Below, in pieces: positions 43,396 through 52,093 of a stretch of 64,000 bases of DNA. A model generated the notes under the pieces. The model had not been told where the DNA came from and searched no databases. It worked only from the letters and a program-made list of their open reading frames with translations. The number at the start of each line of letters is the position of its first letter. The stretch's first letter is position 1. The position numbers and the translations under genes are program-made. This stretch comes from an uncultured bacterium. GTDB taxonomy: Bacteria > Bacteroidota > Rhodothermia > Rhodothermales > Rubricoccaceae. Location of the stretch: contig CANLSR010000001.1 in assembly GCA_947493945.1 (NCBI GenBank), positions 1 through 64,000 on the forward strand, in the 5' to 3' direction.

Positions 43396-44442
43396 CTAGC
43401 GGACGACGGTCAGCAGGCGCTGGGAGGTAAACGTCTCGCCGGCCAGGCGGACGACGTAGGTGCCGGGCGCCAGCGACGCGGGCAGCGCCACCAGGGTCTC
43501 CGCCCCGCCCGACGTCGGGCCGTCGAAGGCCGTGGCCACCAGCCGGCCGACGGCGTCGTAGACCTGGACCGTCACGCGCTCCGAGCGCTGGGTCGAGAAC
43601 GCGACCTGGGCCGAGGCCGAGGCCGTCGCCGGGTTCGGGAACAGGGACCGGATGACGGTCTCGCCGCTGGCGCCGTCCTCCACGGCGACCCCAGAAGCGG
43701 TCGCCACCGTGAGGTTGTCGATCGCGAACTCGTCCCGGTCCCCGGACGAGGGGCCTTGGGGGTTGTCGCTCACGAAGGCCCGCACGTAGAAGTTCTCGCC
43801 CGGGGAGATCTCGACGTCGTCCACGGTCGTGTCGAACGGCGTCGTCGTCCATCCGCCGGAGGTGGCCGCGCCAGGAGTGGGCAGGTTGTTCACCACGACT
43901 CGGGAGACGCCGCGCGACTGCTCCTGCCCACCGGAGATCACCACGTCGGGCACCAGCGCCACGCCGATGGAGGTCGACCGGTTGCCGTTGTTGAGCACCT
44001 TGATCTCCCCCTGGACCGTCACGGCCGTGAGCGTCCGGTTGGTCGTGTTCTGGAACCGGACGTGGATGTAGCCGCCGGACCCGCCCGACGCGCCGGGTCC
44101 AAAGAACGTCTGGTTGGGCTGGATGCCCAGCGCGTAGTCGCCGCTGGCGGTCTCGAAGGCGTAGACCCCCTCGTCCGTGACGCCGCCGGCGGAAGCGCCC
44201 CGGGCGAAGACGCCGGTGGCCTGGGTGTCGCCGAACGTGGACGGCCGGTTGGCGAGCGGCCCGGCGTTCCCGATCACGTCGAAGTGGTTGGAGCTGAGCT
44301 GGCCCGCCGTGGGAGCGGGCGCGAAGCCGGCGCCCCGGAAGTCGTTGAAGTCGAGGGTGACCGGCGTGTCGTCGAGCCCGATCTGGGCGCTGGCGGTCGT
44401 GCCGAGCGAGGCCGCCAGCAGGAGGAGAGTAGAGAACTTCAT
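43396..44442 (-). CDS. Secreted protein with Por/T9SS-type C-terminal sorting domain
   Basis: The 348-aa protein has a signal peptide ([20 protein letters not shown]), a beta-rich passenger without recognised enzyme motifs, and a C-terminal type-A sorting domain: [40 protein letters not shown], ending [10 protein letters not shown]. Such domains direct export and surface attachment by the type IX system in Bacteroidota and relatives. The function of the passenger is unknown; its plan of FNDF..GAGF and Asn/Asp-rich loops suggests an adhesion or matrix protein. A hairpin follows the stop. Confidence 0.87.
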   Translation of the reverse strand: MKFSTLLLLAASLGTTASAQIGLDDTPVTLDFNDFRGAGFAPAPTAGQLSSNHFDVIGNAGPLANRPSTFGDTQATGVFARGASAGGVTDEGVYAFETASGDYALGIQPNQTFFGPGASGGSGGYIHVRFQNTTNRTLTAVTVQGEIKVLNNGNRSTSIGVALVPDVVISGGQEQSRGVSRVVVNNLPTPGAATSGGWTTTPFDTTVDDVEISPGENFYVRAFVSDNPQGPSSGDRDEFAIDNLTVATASGVAVEDGASGETVIRSLFPNPATASASAQVAFSTQRSERVTVQVYDAVGRLVATAFDGPTSGGAETLVALPASLAPGTYVVRLAGETFTSQRLLTVVR

Positions 44443-44676
44443 GGGGGAAGGGGAGTGGTGGGAGGCGCTAGCGGCGGGGCCCGCAGAGCAGGGGAGGCCG
44501 TGGGGAGGGCTTTCGGGAGGGGCCCGCCGGGGCCGACAAAAGGAACGACGCCGGCGCCCCCGCTAGAACGAGGTATTCGAGGAGTTGGGAAGGGCCGCAG
44601 ATCGCGGGACAAGGTAGGACGCCCGGTGCCGATGGGGCCGGGCACAACGGCTCCTCCGCTAGCCCAACACTGGCGC

Positions 44677-45936
44677 CTATGCCAGCGCCGGCTCTGCCCG
44701 TTCCGAGGCCAGGCGGGGGACGCCGACCGCGTCGGTGATGATCTCGGACCACGCGCCGCAGCAGACGTCGCGCTCGTAGGACTCCAGGAACACTCGCCGC
44801 GCCTCGCCGCCCATCCGGGCCACCTCCTCGGGCCGCTCCGCGAGGTAGGCGAGGTAGCCGGCCAGCATCGGCTCCCCGGGGTGGACCACCACCCCGACGG
44901 CGTTGGACTCCACGATGTCGGCCGGCTCCGACGCCGCCGGCGCGACGACGGCCGTGGGCCGGGCGGCCGCCATCGCCCCGAACAGCTTGCTCGGGACCGC
45001 GATGCCGGCCATGTCGGTCCGCAGCGTGAGCAGGTGGATGTCGGCCAGCGACAGCGCCTCCGCCAGCCGCTCGCGCGGGAAGTAGTCCAGGAAGCGGACG
45101 TTGGTCAGCCCGTTGGTCTCGACGAAGGCTTCGAGGCCGACCCGGCGCGGGCCGCCGCCGGCGAACACGAACTCGATCCTGGGATGGTCGCGCAGCTCGA
45201 CCAGCGCGCCCATCACCTCCTGGAAGCGGTGCGCCAGCCCGGCGTTGCCGGAGTACATCACCACGAACTTGTCCTCCAGCCCCAGCTCGGCACGCAGCGG
45301 GTTGTCCCGGGCCGCGATCGGCGTCACCTCGTCGCGCCCGCCCCAGACCGACACCTCGCGGACCCGGCCCGGCGCCACGCCCTTCGCCACGATCCGCCGG
45401 GCCATGTGCGGCCCCAGCGCCACCACGAACTCGGCCTGGCCGTATCCCCAGTTGTTCAGCGCGTGCAGCGCGCGCGTCAGCGGCGAGCCCTCGTCCAGCA
45501 TCCCGAGGGCCACCTCGGCGTCGGGGTGGAGGTCCATCGACCAGACGCCGTAGCTCGACCCGCGCAGCTGGCGGACCGTGGCGCCGAGGACGGGCAGCAG
45601 CGGCGGCGTGGTGAGGTAGACCACCAGGTCGTAGCGGTGGCGGAGCACGTGGGCCAGCGCCCCGGCGTAGAACGAGGCGTAGTCGACGATCCGGCCGACG
45701 TGGCGGGCGCGCCCGAACCGCGTCGTCCGCACGCGGTGGATGGTGACGCCGTGGCGGGTCTCGGCCCGCGCGTCCCCCCGCGGCCCCCGGCTGTACCCGC
45801 CGGCGCCGGCGAGCACGTGGACGTCGAGGCCCTGGCCGGCCAGGTGCTCGGCGAGGTCGGTGAGCTGCTGGCCCGTCGCGGCGACGTCGGGCCAGTAGTG
45901 CTGGTTGACAAAGAGGATCGAGGGGCCGGAGGCCAT
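44677..45936 (-). CDS. Glycosyltransferase family 4 (WcaI/WbuB-like)
   Basis: The 419-aa protein has a GT-B fold: N-terminal SILFVNQHYWPDVAATGQQL, SMDLHPDAEVALGM, then VVMYSGNAGLAHRFQ, FAGGGPRRVGLEAF and the GT4 donor motif region IAVPSKLFGAMAAARP. These transferases act on lipid-linked sugars at the cytoplasmic face of the inner membrane. The ATG at 45936 is preferred to upstream ATGs that add 88 non-conserved residues. Bases 44443-44676, downstream of it, hold nothing recognisable. Confidence 0.9.
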   Translation of the reverse strand: MASGPSILFVNQHYWPDVAATGQQLTDLAEHLAGQGLDVHVLAGAGGYSRGPRGDARAETRHGVTIHRVRTTRFGRARHVGRIVDYASFYAGALAHVLRHRYDLVVYLTTPPLLPVLGATVRQLRGSSYGVWSMDLHPDAEVALGMLDEGSPLTRALHALNNWGYGQAEFVVALGPHMARRIVAKGVAPGRVREVSVWGGRDEVTPIAARDNPLRAELGLEDKFVVMYSGNAGLAHRFQEVMGALVELRDHPRIEFVFAGGGPRRVGLEAFVETNGLTNVRFLDYFPRERLAEALSLADIHLLTLRTDMAGIAVPSKLFGAMAAARPTAVVAPAASEPADIVESNAVGVVVHPGEPMLAGYLAYLAERPEEVARMGGEARRVFLESYERDVCCGAWSEIITDAVGVPRLASERAEPALA

Positions 45937-46050
45937 CGCGGAGTAGAGGAGGCGTGGGGAGGGTACGCCAGAAACCCGTCCTCCTTCCCGCTCGGCCGTG
46001 TGATCAATGCGCAGGAACGGTGGAGCGTTGTGCCGGTCCGGCCGCCTGAA

Positions 46051-46082
46051 TGGAAAGTGAGAAGGCCGTAAGTGGAAAGTGA
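46051..46082. promoter_or_regulatory. 22-bp-spaced direct repeat in divergent region
   Basis: TGGAAAGTGA occurs at 46051-46060 and 46073-46082 (22-bp period, about two helical turns), between the divergent GT4 gene (start 45936) and the beta-helix gene (start 46229). This is a candidate operator controlling one or both. Confidence 0.4.
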
Positions 46083-46228
46083 TAGGCCCCGATTGCCAAA
46101 GGCTCAAGGCGTATCCTCCAAGTGCTGAAACGAGGTGGGACTCGTGCGGGGTTGCCGACCCCCGTCGCCGCACTGGCCGACGGGTCGCACCACGCGTCAT
46201 TTTGGCTCCGAGATACGACCTCCCCTAG

Positions 46229-49200
46229 ATGTTCTCTGTGTTTGCTCCCCGTTCTTTTCCGTCCCAGACCCGTCGCCTCTGGCTGATCCTCGGCCTGTGC
46301 CTCGCCGCCGCCAGCGGGGCGAGCGCCCAGGACACGCCGGCCGCTCCCCTGCTGGGCGCCCCCGCCGTCCAGCGCCTGTCGTTTGCCGAGGGGCCCAACT
46401 GGGTCTCCCTGCGCGTCTACCCGGAGGACCGGTCCTTCGAGGCCATCTTCGGGTCGCGCCTGTCGCGCGTGCTCACGGCCAAGAACGCTGCCGGGGCCTC
46501 GTATGCGCCCCAGCACGGCGCCCGCGGCTTGCCCGAGTGGCCCTGGGACCAGGCCGTGTTCATCTACGCCCGCCAGCCGTTCGTGCTCGACGTGGCCGGC
46601 CGCGAGATCCTGGAGGACTCCCAGATCCCCCTCGATACCGGCTGGCACCGGATCCCGTACCTGCTCACCGACTCGCGCCCGCCGTCCGAGGCGCTGGCGT
46701 CGATCCTGCCCGCGCTGCTGGAGGTCCGGGACGGCCACGGGCGGACCTACCCCGCCACCGTCGGGTCGGCGCCGCTTGAGGCGATGGAGCCCGGCAGTGG
46801 CTACCGCGTCCGGCTGTCCTCGCCGGCGGAGCTGGTGTACGCCACCCAGAGCCAGAGCCCGCCGGCCGCGGACAGGACCGTGGCGACGCTCGCGGAGGCC
46901 GTCGCGCTCGAGGGCCTCACGCCCGGCCAGCGGATCGCCGTCACGGACCCGGTGCGCGGGGGCACGTTCGTCGTCCGCGACTCCGGCGCGCCGTCCGACG
47001 GCGGCACCGTCTTCGTGCCGACGGCGTTTACCGAGGCGGCCACGGCGACCGGCCTCGACAACTCCCAGACGCTCTTCGACGGGTCGAACGACGACGGGAT
47101 CGTGTTCGACTCGTTCCGCCTGATGTACGGGCCCGATGAGGACGACGCCCTAGACGCTACCGCCCTCCACGGGCACGCCTCGGGCAAGGGCAACGACGCG
47201 GGCGAGCCCCTCCTCAACACCCAGAACGGCCGCCTCCTCATCCCGAACAGCCTGCGCGACCTCGCCAAGTCGCTGACGGGCTCCAGCAAGCTCAAGGCCA
47301 GCTACCGCTACGCCACCTCGGCGCGTCGCCTGGAGCGGGTCGTCGAGCCCATCGTGCTGGAGGGACAGAGCACCACGGACTACGTCCGGCCAGAGTGGTG
47401 GGGCGCCGTCCCTTACCCGGCCGACTGGACGCCGAACACGTCGGCGCCCTCCGGCCCCCGCGCGCGCCCCGCCGGCATCGCCTCCGGCGACCCGGTCTAC
47501 GACGCCACCGACCGGCTGGCGTCGGCCATCAACGCGGCCGAGGTCGGCGCTGCCACGACCAGCCGCCAGCACTACGTGGTGCTGGCCGGGATGTACGGCT
47601 ACGCCCGGGTGATCGAGATGCAGGACCAGGTGGTCCTCAAGGGCGAGCAGGACGGGGTCCGCGACGGCCAGGGGCTCCGCGTGCTCAAGGGCGCGCCGTG
47701 GCACTTCTGGGCGGTCAGGAACCCGACCAAGGCCGCGTACCAGATAGAGAAGAGCCCGCGCGACCTCATCATGGTAAACACGGACCCGCTTGTCGTCCTC
47801 CGACACGGGCGCCAGTCCCAGCTCAATCGCGTCGTGGACGTGGAGCTCGACGGCAACCTCAAAGAGAACGAGTACGTGTTCTCGGGGACGTACCTCTCGG
47901 CGAGCGGCGGGGCCAGCCGGTCCTGGACCAACCAGGTCGAAAATATGCTCCAGAACACGGGCCACTGGAATGGCTTCGTGGCCTCGCACCAACACGCTGA
48001 CACTGAGATCGGCTCCAATGCCCGCCTCGAGAACGTCCACGTGCACAACTACGGAGGCAACCTGGTGTTGGGCGGGGAGCCGATCCACTTTGGAGGAAGC
48101 CGCGACCTCCGGCTTGGCAACTCGCGCCGTAACCACTTTATGTACCGTGTCTTTACAGACGAGGGCACGACCATCGATCGAATCGAGATGTACGGGTACG
48201 CGTGGGCCGGGTACGTCCCGTTCCAGCAAGGGCACTACCGCAACGTCGTGTTCAGGGACCTGGCTCGCAACCCTCAATTCGGACTTGGAAATCGGAGCCC
48301 AGAGACGCTCATCGGTCATCGGAACGATGGCGTCCCTGCGGACGACCTTTTCAACGAGGGCAACCCGGGGTACTACTTTGGGGACGACGCCGTCATAGAG
48401 GGACTCCGGTTCGAGCTCTCTAGCAATTTCCGTCCGAGGAGTAGCCTGGTCACGTATGACTCGGGCCCCTTGTCCCTCCTCGGGGTCGTCCTCGACGTGG
48501 AGGGGGGCAACCCCGTCTCTCTCGTGAGTGGGGGAAGCGACGACCTCCTCCAGCGATCTGGGTTTGTCCTCGAAGACGTCGTTGTGGAACAAGGGCAGAT
48601 CCGCTCTTTCCTGGCCTCCGCGGCACTCCGCGCTTCCGCCAAGGGAGTCGGGACGTTCTCCGGGGATGGAAACGGCCAAGGGCTCATACTCCGTCCCTTC
48701 CGAGAAGGGCACACGGCCACGTTCTACAACGTGGGCGGCGGCGTGTCAGGGGCAGGTATCCGGACGCCCGAGGTTGTCCAGATCCGGCTCAGAGAGGACT
48801 CAGAGGCCACGCTCGACGTGTTCGTCCGACAGGCTAGCTTTACAGGCGTCACCTATCCAGTGATGGCCACCTACGGAGACCCGTCAGATTCCGATGTTTC
48901 CGACCGGTACCGAGTGTTTTGGCGAGACGTCACGCTCGACCGTTGGCGGGACAGCAACAACGACCGTGGCAAGAGCCGCAAGAGCGGGGAGCTCCAGTAC
49001 TTCGAGCGCGTCACCGCGCGGGGCCGAACGAGTGAGGGTGCCGGCACCCTGTCATCGGCGACGCTCCGTCGCGCGAGCAACGGGACGCGCTACGTCGACG
49101 TAGACCCGAGCATGTTCTATGCTCCGCAAGAGTCCTCCTACGTCGTCGTCACCGGACGCGACGCGGGGCGGTTCCTCGGATGGGAAAACGTGGGGGACAA

Positions 49201-49306
49201 GTACGACCCCGTCCTCCGCCTGTCATTTAGCGGGACGAGCCCGGTCTCCGTCGACTGGACGGCGGCCATCCGCCCCATTCCCGACGGCGTGGCCTTCCCC
49301 GAGTAG
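46229..49306 (+). CDS. Large secreted right-handed beta-helix protein (pectate-lyase-3-like)
   Basis: The 1025-aa protein has a signal peptide (SQTRRLWLILGLCLAAASGASAQ region ends near residue 34), an N-terminal beta-rich portion and, from about residue 385, a pectate-lyase-3-type start (VRPEWWGAVPYP, then an AINAAEVGAA helix) followed by many short beta turns typical of a parallel beta-helix (for example NRVVDVELDGN, LENVHVHNYGGNLVLGG, RNHFMYRVFTDE). Such proteins are lyases, hydrolases or tailspike-like binders of polysaccharide. No C-terminal sorting domain is visible. It is the only plus-strand gene in this polysaccharide region. GC falls noticeably in its second half. Confidence 0.75.
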   Translation: MFSVFAPRSFPSQTRRLWLILGLCLAAASGASAQDTPAAPLLGAPAVQRLSFAEGPNWVSLRVYPEDRSFEAIFGSRLSRVLTAKNAAGASYAPQHGARGLPEWPWDQAVFIYARQPFVLDVAGREILEDSQIPLDTGWHRIPYLLTDSRPPSEALASILPALLEVRDGHGRTYPATVGSAPLEAMEPGSGYRVRLSSPAELVYATQSQSPPAADRTVATLAEAVALEGLTPGQRIAVTDPVRGGTFVVRDSGAPSDGGTVFVPTAFTEAATATGLDNSQTLFDGSNDDGIVFDSFRLMYGPDEDDALDATALHGHASGKGNDAGEPLLNTQNGRLLIPNSLRDLAKSLTGSSKLKASYRYATSARRLERVVEPIVLEGQSTTDYVRPEWWGAVPYPADWTPNTSAPSGPRARPAGIASGDPVYDATDRLASAINAAEVGAATTSRQHYVVLAGMYGYARVIEMQDQVVLKGEQDGVRDGQGLRVLKGAPWHFWAVRNPTKAAYQIEKSPRDLIMVNTDPLVVLRHGRQSQLNRVVDVELDGNLKENEYVFSGTYLSASGGASRSWTNQVENMLQNTGHWNGFVASHQHADTEIGSNARLENVHVHNYGGNLVLGGEPIHFGGSRDLRLGNSRRNHFMYRVFTDEGTTIDRIEMYGYAWAGYVPFQQGHYRNVVFRDLARNPQFGLGNRSPETLIGHRNDGVPADDLFNEGNPGYYFGDDAVIEGLRFELSSNFRPRSSLVTYDSGPLSLLGVVLDVEGGNPVSLVSGGSDDLLQRSGFVLEDVVVEQGQIRSFLASAALRASAKGVGTFSGDGNGQGLILRPFREGHTATFYNVGGGVSGAGIRTPEVVQIRLREDSEATLDVFVRQASFTGVTYPVMATYGDPSDSDVSDRYRVFWRDVTLDRWRDSNNDRGKSRKSGELQYFERVTARGRTSEGAGTLSSATLRRASNGTRYVDVDPSMFYAPQESSYVVVTGRDAGRFLGWENVGDKYDPVLRLSFSGTSPVSVDWTAAIRPIPDGVAFPE

Positions 49307-49330
49307 TCCTGCCTGGCGGTGGCCGAGGAC

Positions 49331-50197
49331 TCAGATGGCGACGCCGCGCTGGCGGAGCCTGAGCTCTCGCTCCTTGGCCACCGTCATCGCTTCGTAGGTC
49401 GAGAGCAGCCGGCAGTAGGTCAGGCCGGCGCGGCCGTCCAGGAAGCCGCGACGCAGGAGGTACATGTAGAGGAACCGCAGCGACGGGCGCATCGGCATCC
49501 GAGCCGCCAGCGCCTTGAGCGCGCGACGGCGGCGCGTGCGGTCCGGCGCCGCCAGCGCGGCCCAGTCGACGGCGCCGGCACGCTGGCGGAGCGCCTCGGC
49601 GGCCTCGTCGGACGAGTAGCGGTTGTGCTTGGCGAACCACTCGTGGAGGCCCTTCGAGAACGAGTAGTGCTCCAGGTCGTGCTCCAACGTCCCGACCTCC
49701 TCCGGCGGAAGATCCTCTCGTTGGCCGTGCCCGACCTGTTTGAACCGGAGCCGGTCGCGCTGGCCGAAGCGCACCTGGTAGGCCGGGTACATGCCGGCGT
49801 AGCGGAGCCACTGGCCCTGGAACATCATCTTGGAGGCGACGCGGTAGGCCGGCTGCCCGCCCGTCCGGGCGATCCGGAGCATCTCGGCGCGGAGGTCGTC
49901 CGGGACCACCTCGTCGGCGTCGAGGTGGAGCACCCAGCCGTGGCGGAGGTCGCCGTGATCGACGCCGAAGTTGCGCTGGTCGGCAAAGGTGTCGAAGGCA
50001 CGTTGGAGCACGCGCGCCCCGTGCTGGCGGGCGATCTCGACGGTCCGGTCGGTGCTGAACGAGTCGACCACCAGTACGTCGTCGGCCCAGGCGACCGAGG
50101 CGAGGCAGCGTGGCAGGTTGTCCTCCTCGTTAAAGGTCAGGACCAAGACTGAGACGGGCTCGGACGCAGAGTCCGGGGCGGGGACGGGAGCAGTCAT
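49331..50197 (-). CDS. Glycosyltransferase family 2 (WaaE/KdtX-like)
   Basis: The 288-aa GT-A protein shows SVLVLTFNEEDNLPRCLAS, DVLVVDSFSTDRTVEIA and LHLDADEVVPDDL (donor DxD). It resembles the WaaE/KdtX group that adds glucose to lipopolysaccharide core. It overlaps the acetyltransferase gene at 50194-50197, so both should be translated from one message. Confidence 0.88.
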   Translation of the reverse strand: MTAPVPAPDSASEPVSVLVLTFNEEDNLPRCLASVAWADDVLVVDSFSTDRTVEIARQHGARVLQRAFDTFADQRNFGVDHGDLRHGWVLHLDADEVVPDDLRAEMLRIARTGGQPAYRVASKMMFQGQWLRYAGMYPAYQVRFGQRDRLRFKQVGHGQREDLPPEEVGTLEHDLEHYSFSKGLHEWFAKHNRYSSDEAAEALRQRAGAVDWAALAAPDRTRRRRALKALAARMPMRPSLRFLYMYLLRRGFLDGRAGLTYCRLLSTYEAMTVAKERELRLRQRGVAI

Positions 50198-50766
50198 GGG
50201 GTAATAAGCTCGCGGCGCTTGACTTCTACCGCTGGGTTGCCGGCCATGATGGCCCACTCCGGGACGTCGCGGGTGACGACCGACGCCGCGCCCACGATGG
50301 CCCCCTCCCCCACCGTGACGCCCGGCCCAACAAAGGCGTCGGCGCACACCCAGGCCTGGGGGCCGACGGTGACCGGCGGCTTGAGCAGCGGAAGATCGGG
50401 CCGGCGGTAGTCGTGGGTCCCAGCGCACAGGTGCGCTCGGTGCGAGATGGTCGCCCGCTCGCCGATCGTGATCGGCCCCAGGTTATAGAGCAGCACGTCC
50501 TCGCCGACGGCGGCCCACGCGCCCAGCGTCAGGTTCCAGGGCATCGTGACGCGCGTCGAGTTGTGGACGTGGACGTGGGGGCCGACGGTGGCGCCGAACA
50601 GACGGAGCACAAACCGCCGCCACCCGAACATCGGCCGGGGGCTCCACCGGAGCAGGTACTGGCCCGGCAGCCAGAGCACGCGCATCGCCATCTCGCCCCG
50701 CGTGTACTTACGTGCCGAGCGGTTCGACTGAACGTCGAGGCCAGAGGTGTCGGGAGGGGTAGTCAC
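50194..50766 (-). CDS. WcaF-like polysaccharide O-acetyltransferase
   Basis: The 190-aa left-handed beta-helix protein contains hexapeptide repeats (TIGERATISHRAHLCAG, VTVGPQAWVCADAFVGPGVT, VGEGAIVGAASVVTRDVPEW) and the WcaF-type N terminus VLWLPGQYLLRWSPRPMF. It should acetylate a sugar residue of the surface polysaccharide. Its stop overlaps the next GT2 start (4 bp). Confidence 0.9.
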   Translation of the reverse strand: MTTPPDTSGLDVQSNRSARKYTRGEMAMRVLWLPGQYLLRWSPRPMFGWRRFVLRLFGATVGPHVHVHNSTRVTMPWNLTLGAWAAVGEDVLLYNLGPITIGERATISHRAHLCAGTHDYRRPDLPLLKPPVTVGPQAWVCADAFVGPGVTVGEGAIVGAASVVTRDVPEWAIMAGNPAVEVKRRELITP

Positions 50767-50790
50767 GGCGCCAAATCAGATGCAGGTGGG

Positions 50791-50820
50791 CGTCGTCCTG
50801 AGCGCAGTGAAGGACCTCAG
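50791..50820. repeat. Partial dispersed repeat (CCTGAGCGCAGTGAAGGACC core)
   Basis: This stretch resembles a small sequence often found between genes in unrelated bacteria (TCATCCTGAGCG.AG.GAAGGATCT type). It lies in the 187-bp gap before the GT4 gene. The resemblance is from memory, so I rank it low. Confidence 0.35.
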
Positions 50821-50953
50821 CGCCGGCGTCCCAAGCCACTGGAGCCGGTGACGATGGGTTGAGAGTCGGAGCCGAGATCTTCCGCGTCGGCTTCGCTGGC
50901 CTGACGGCTCGCTCAGGGAGACAGAAAGTGTGTTCAGCATCTTGAACCGCGCC

Positions 50954-52093
50954 CTAACCGGTCTGGACGCAAGGGGGGACGGAGGGCTGGCGGCCCAGGA
51001 TCCAGTCGTAGACCTGGGCCATCTGGGCGGCGATCCCGTCCCACCCGTAGGCCCGCTCTACGAGGGCACGTCCGCGGGCGCCCATCGCCGCACGCTCGCC
51101 GTCGGTGCTCTCGGTCGAGGCGCGCAGCGCGTCCGCCAGCGGGCGGGGCGCGGGCTCCACCCACCACCCGGCGCGGTGGGTCTCCAGCTCGGCCCACGGC
51201 GCGCCCGTCGTCGTCAGCACGGGGACGCCGGCCGCTAGCGCCTCGGCCACCACGACGCCGAAGTTCTCGCTGTAGGTGGGCAGCACGAACAGGTCGGCCG
51301 ATCGGTACAGGTCCCACTTGGCGTCGTTGCCGACGGGACCCCGAAACGACACCTCGTCCAGACCCAGACGAGCGGCCTGCGCCTCTAGCTGGGCCTGGTG
51401 CCCGCCCTCGTCCGGCCCGGCGATGGTCAGTTCCCAGCCGGCGGGCCGGACCTCGGCCCAGGCGTCGAGCAAGAGCGGGAGCCCTTTTTTGGGATGGACG
51501 CGCGACAGGAACAGCGCGCGGTGCGGCCCGGACTCTCGCCGCTGGCGGACCGTCTCGGCGGGGACGTGGACCCCGTTGGGGATCACGGCGATGGGTGCCG
51601 AGAGCCCGGCCGAGCGAAGGGCCTGGGCCTCCGACGGCGCCGTGGCGTGGAGGGCCGTCGCCCCGGCCAGGTCGCGGCGTTGGTACGCCCACCACGCGAC
51701 CGTCTTTTTGAGCCGGCTGTTCTGCCGCGCCCACGGCTCCAGCATGCCCCGCGTCGAGACCACGAACGGGACGCCCAGCCGACTGGCGGCTCGGGCGGCG
51801 GCGTGGTTGGTGGGCAGCCACAGGCCGTGGTCGTGGACCAGGTCGGCGCCCGCGTTCTGGACCGCCTGCCCGAACCGACGTGCCTCTCCCCCTCCCGGCT
51901 CGACAAACGACGTGCGGGCCAGCGCCGGGTCGGGACGGATCGTCTCGTCGGAACGGCCGTCCGCCAAGGCCAGCACCTCGACGTCCGCTCCGGTCCGGCC
52001 CAGGCCTTCCGCCAGCGCCGAGATGGTGCGCGGCGGGCCGCCGTTGCGGGCGTGGAGCGAGGCCGTCGTGTGGAGGACGCGCGGGCCGCTCAT
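50954..52093 (-). CDS. Glycosyltransferase family 4
   Basis: The 379-aa GT-B enzyme has VLHTTASLHARNGGPPRTI at the start, LVHDHGLWLPTNHAAA, PNGVHVPAETV, LFLSRVHPKKGLPLLLDAW and the donor-binding YSENFGVVVAEALAAGVPVL. Its ATG overlaps the stop of the Wzy-like gene by 4 bp (ATGA). Specific sugar unknown. Confidence 0.92.
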   Translation of the reverse strand: MSGPRVLHTTASLHARNGGPPRTISALAEGLGRTGADVEVLALADGRSDETIRPDPALARTSFVEPGGGEARRFGQAVQNAGADLVHDHGLWLPTNHAAARAASRLGVPFVVSTRGMLEPWARQNSRLKKTVAWWAYQRRDLAGATALHATAPSEAQALRSAGLSAPIAVIPNGVHVPAETVRQRRESGPHRALFLSRVHPKKGLPLLLDAWAEVRPAGWELTIAGPDEGGHQAQLEAQAARLGLDEVSFRGPVGNDAKWDLYRSADLFVLPTYSENFGVVVAEALAAGVPVLTTTGAPWAELETHRAGWWVEPAPRPLADALRASTESTDGERAAMGARGRALVERAYGWDGIAAQMAQVYDWILGRQPSVPPCVQTG

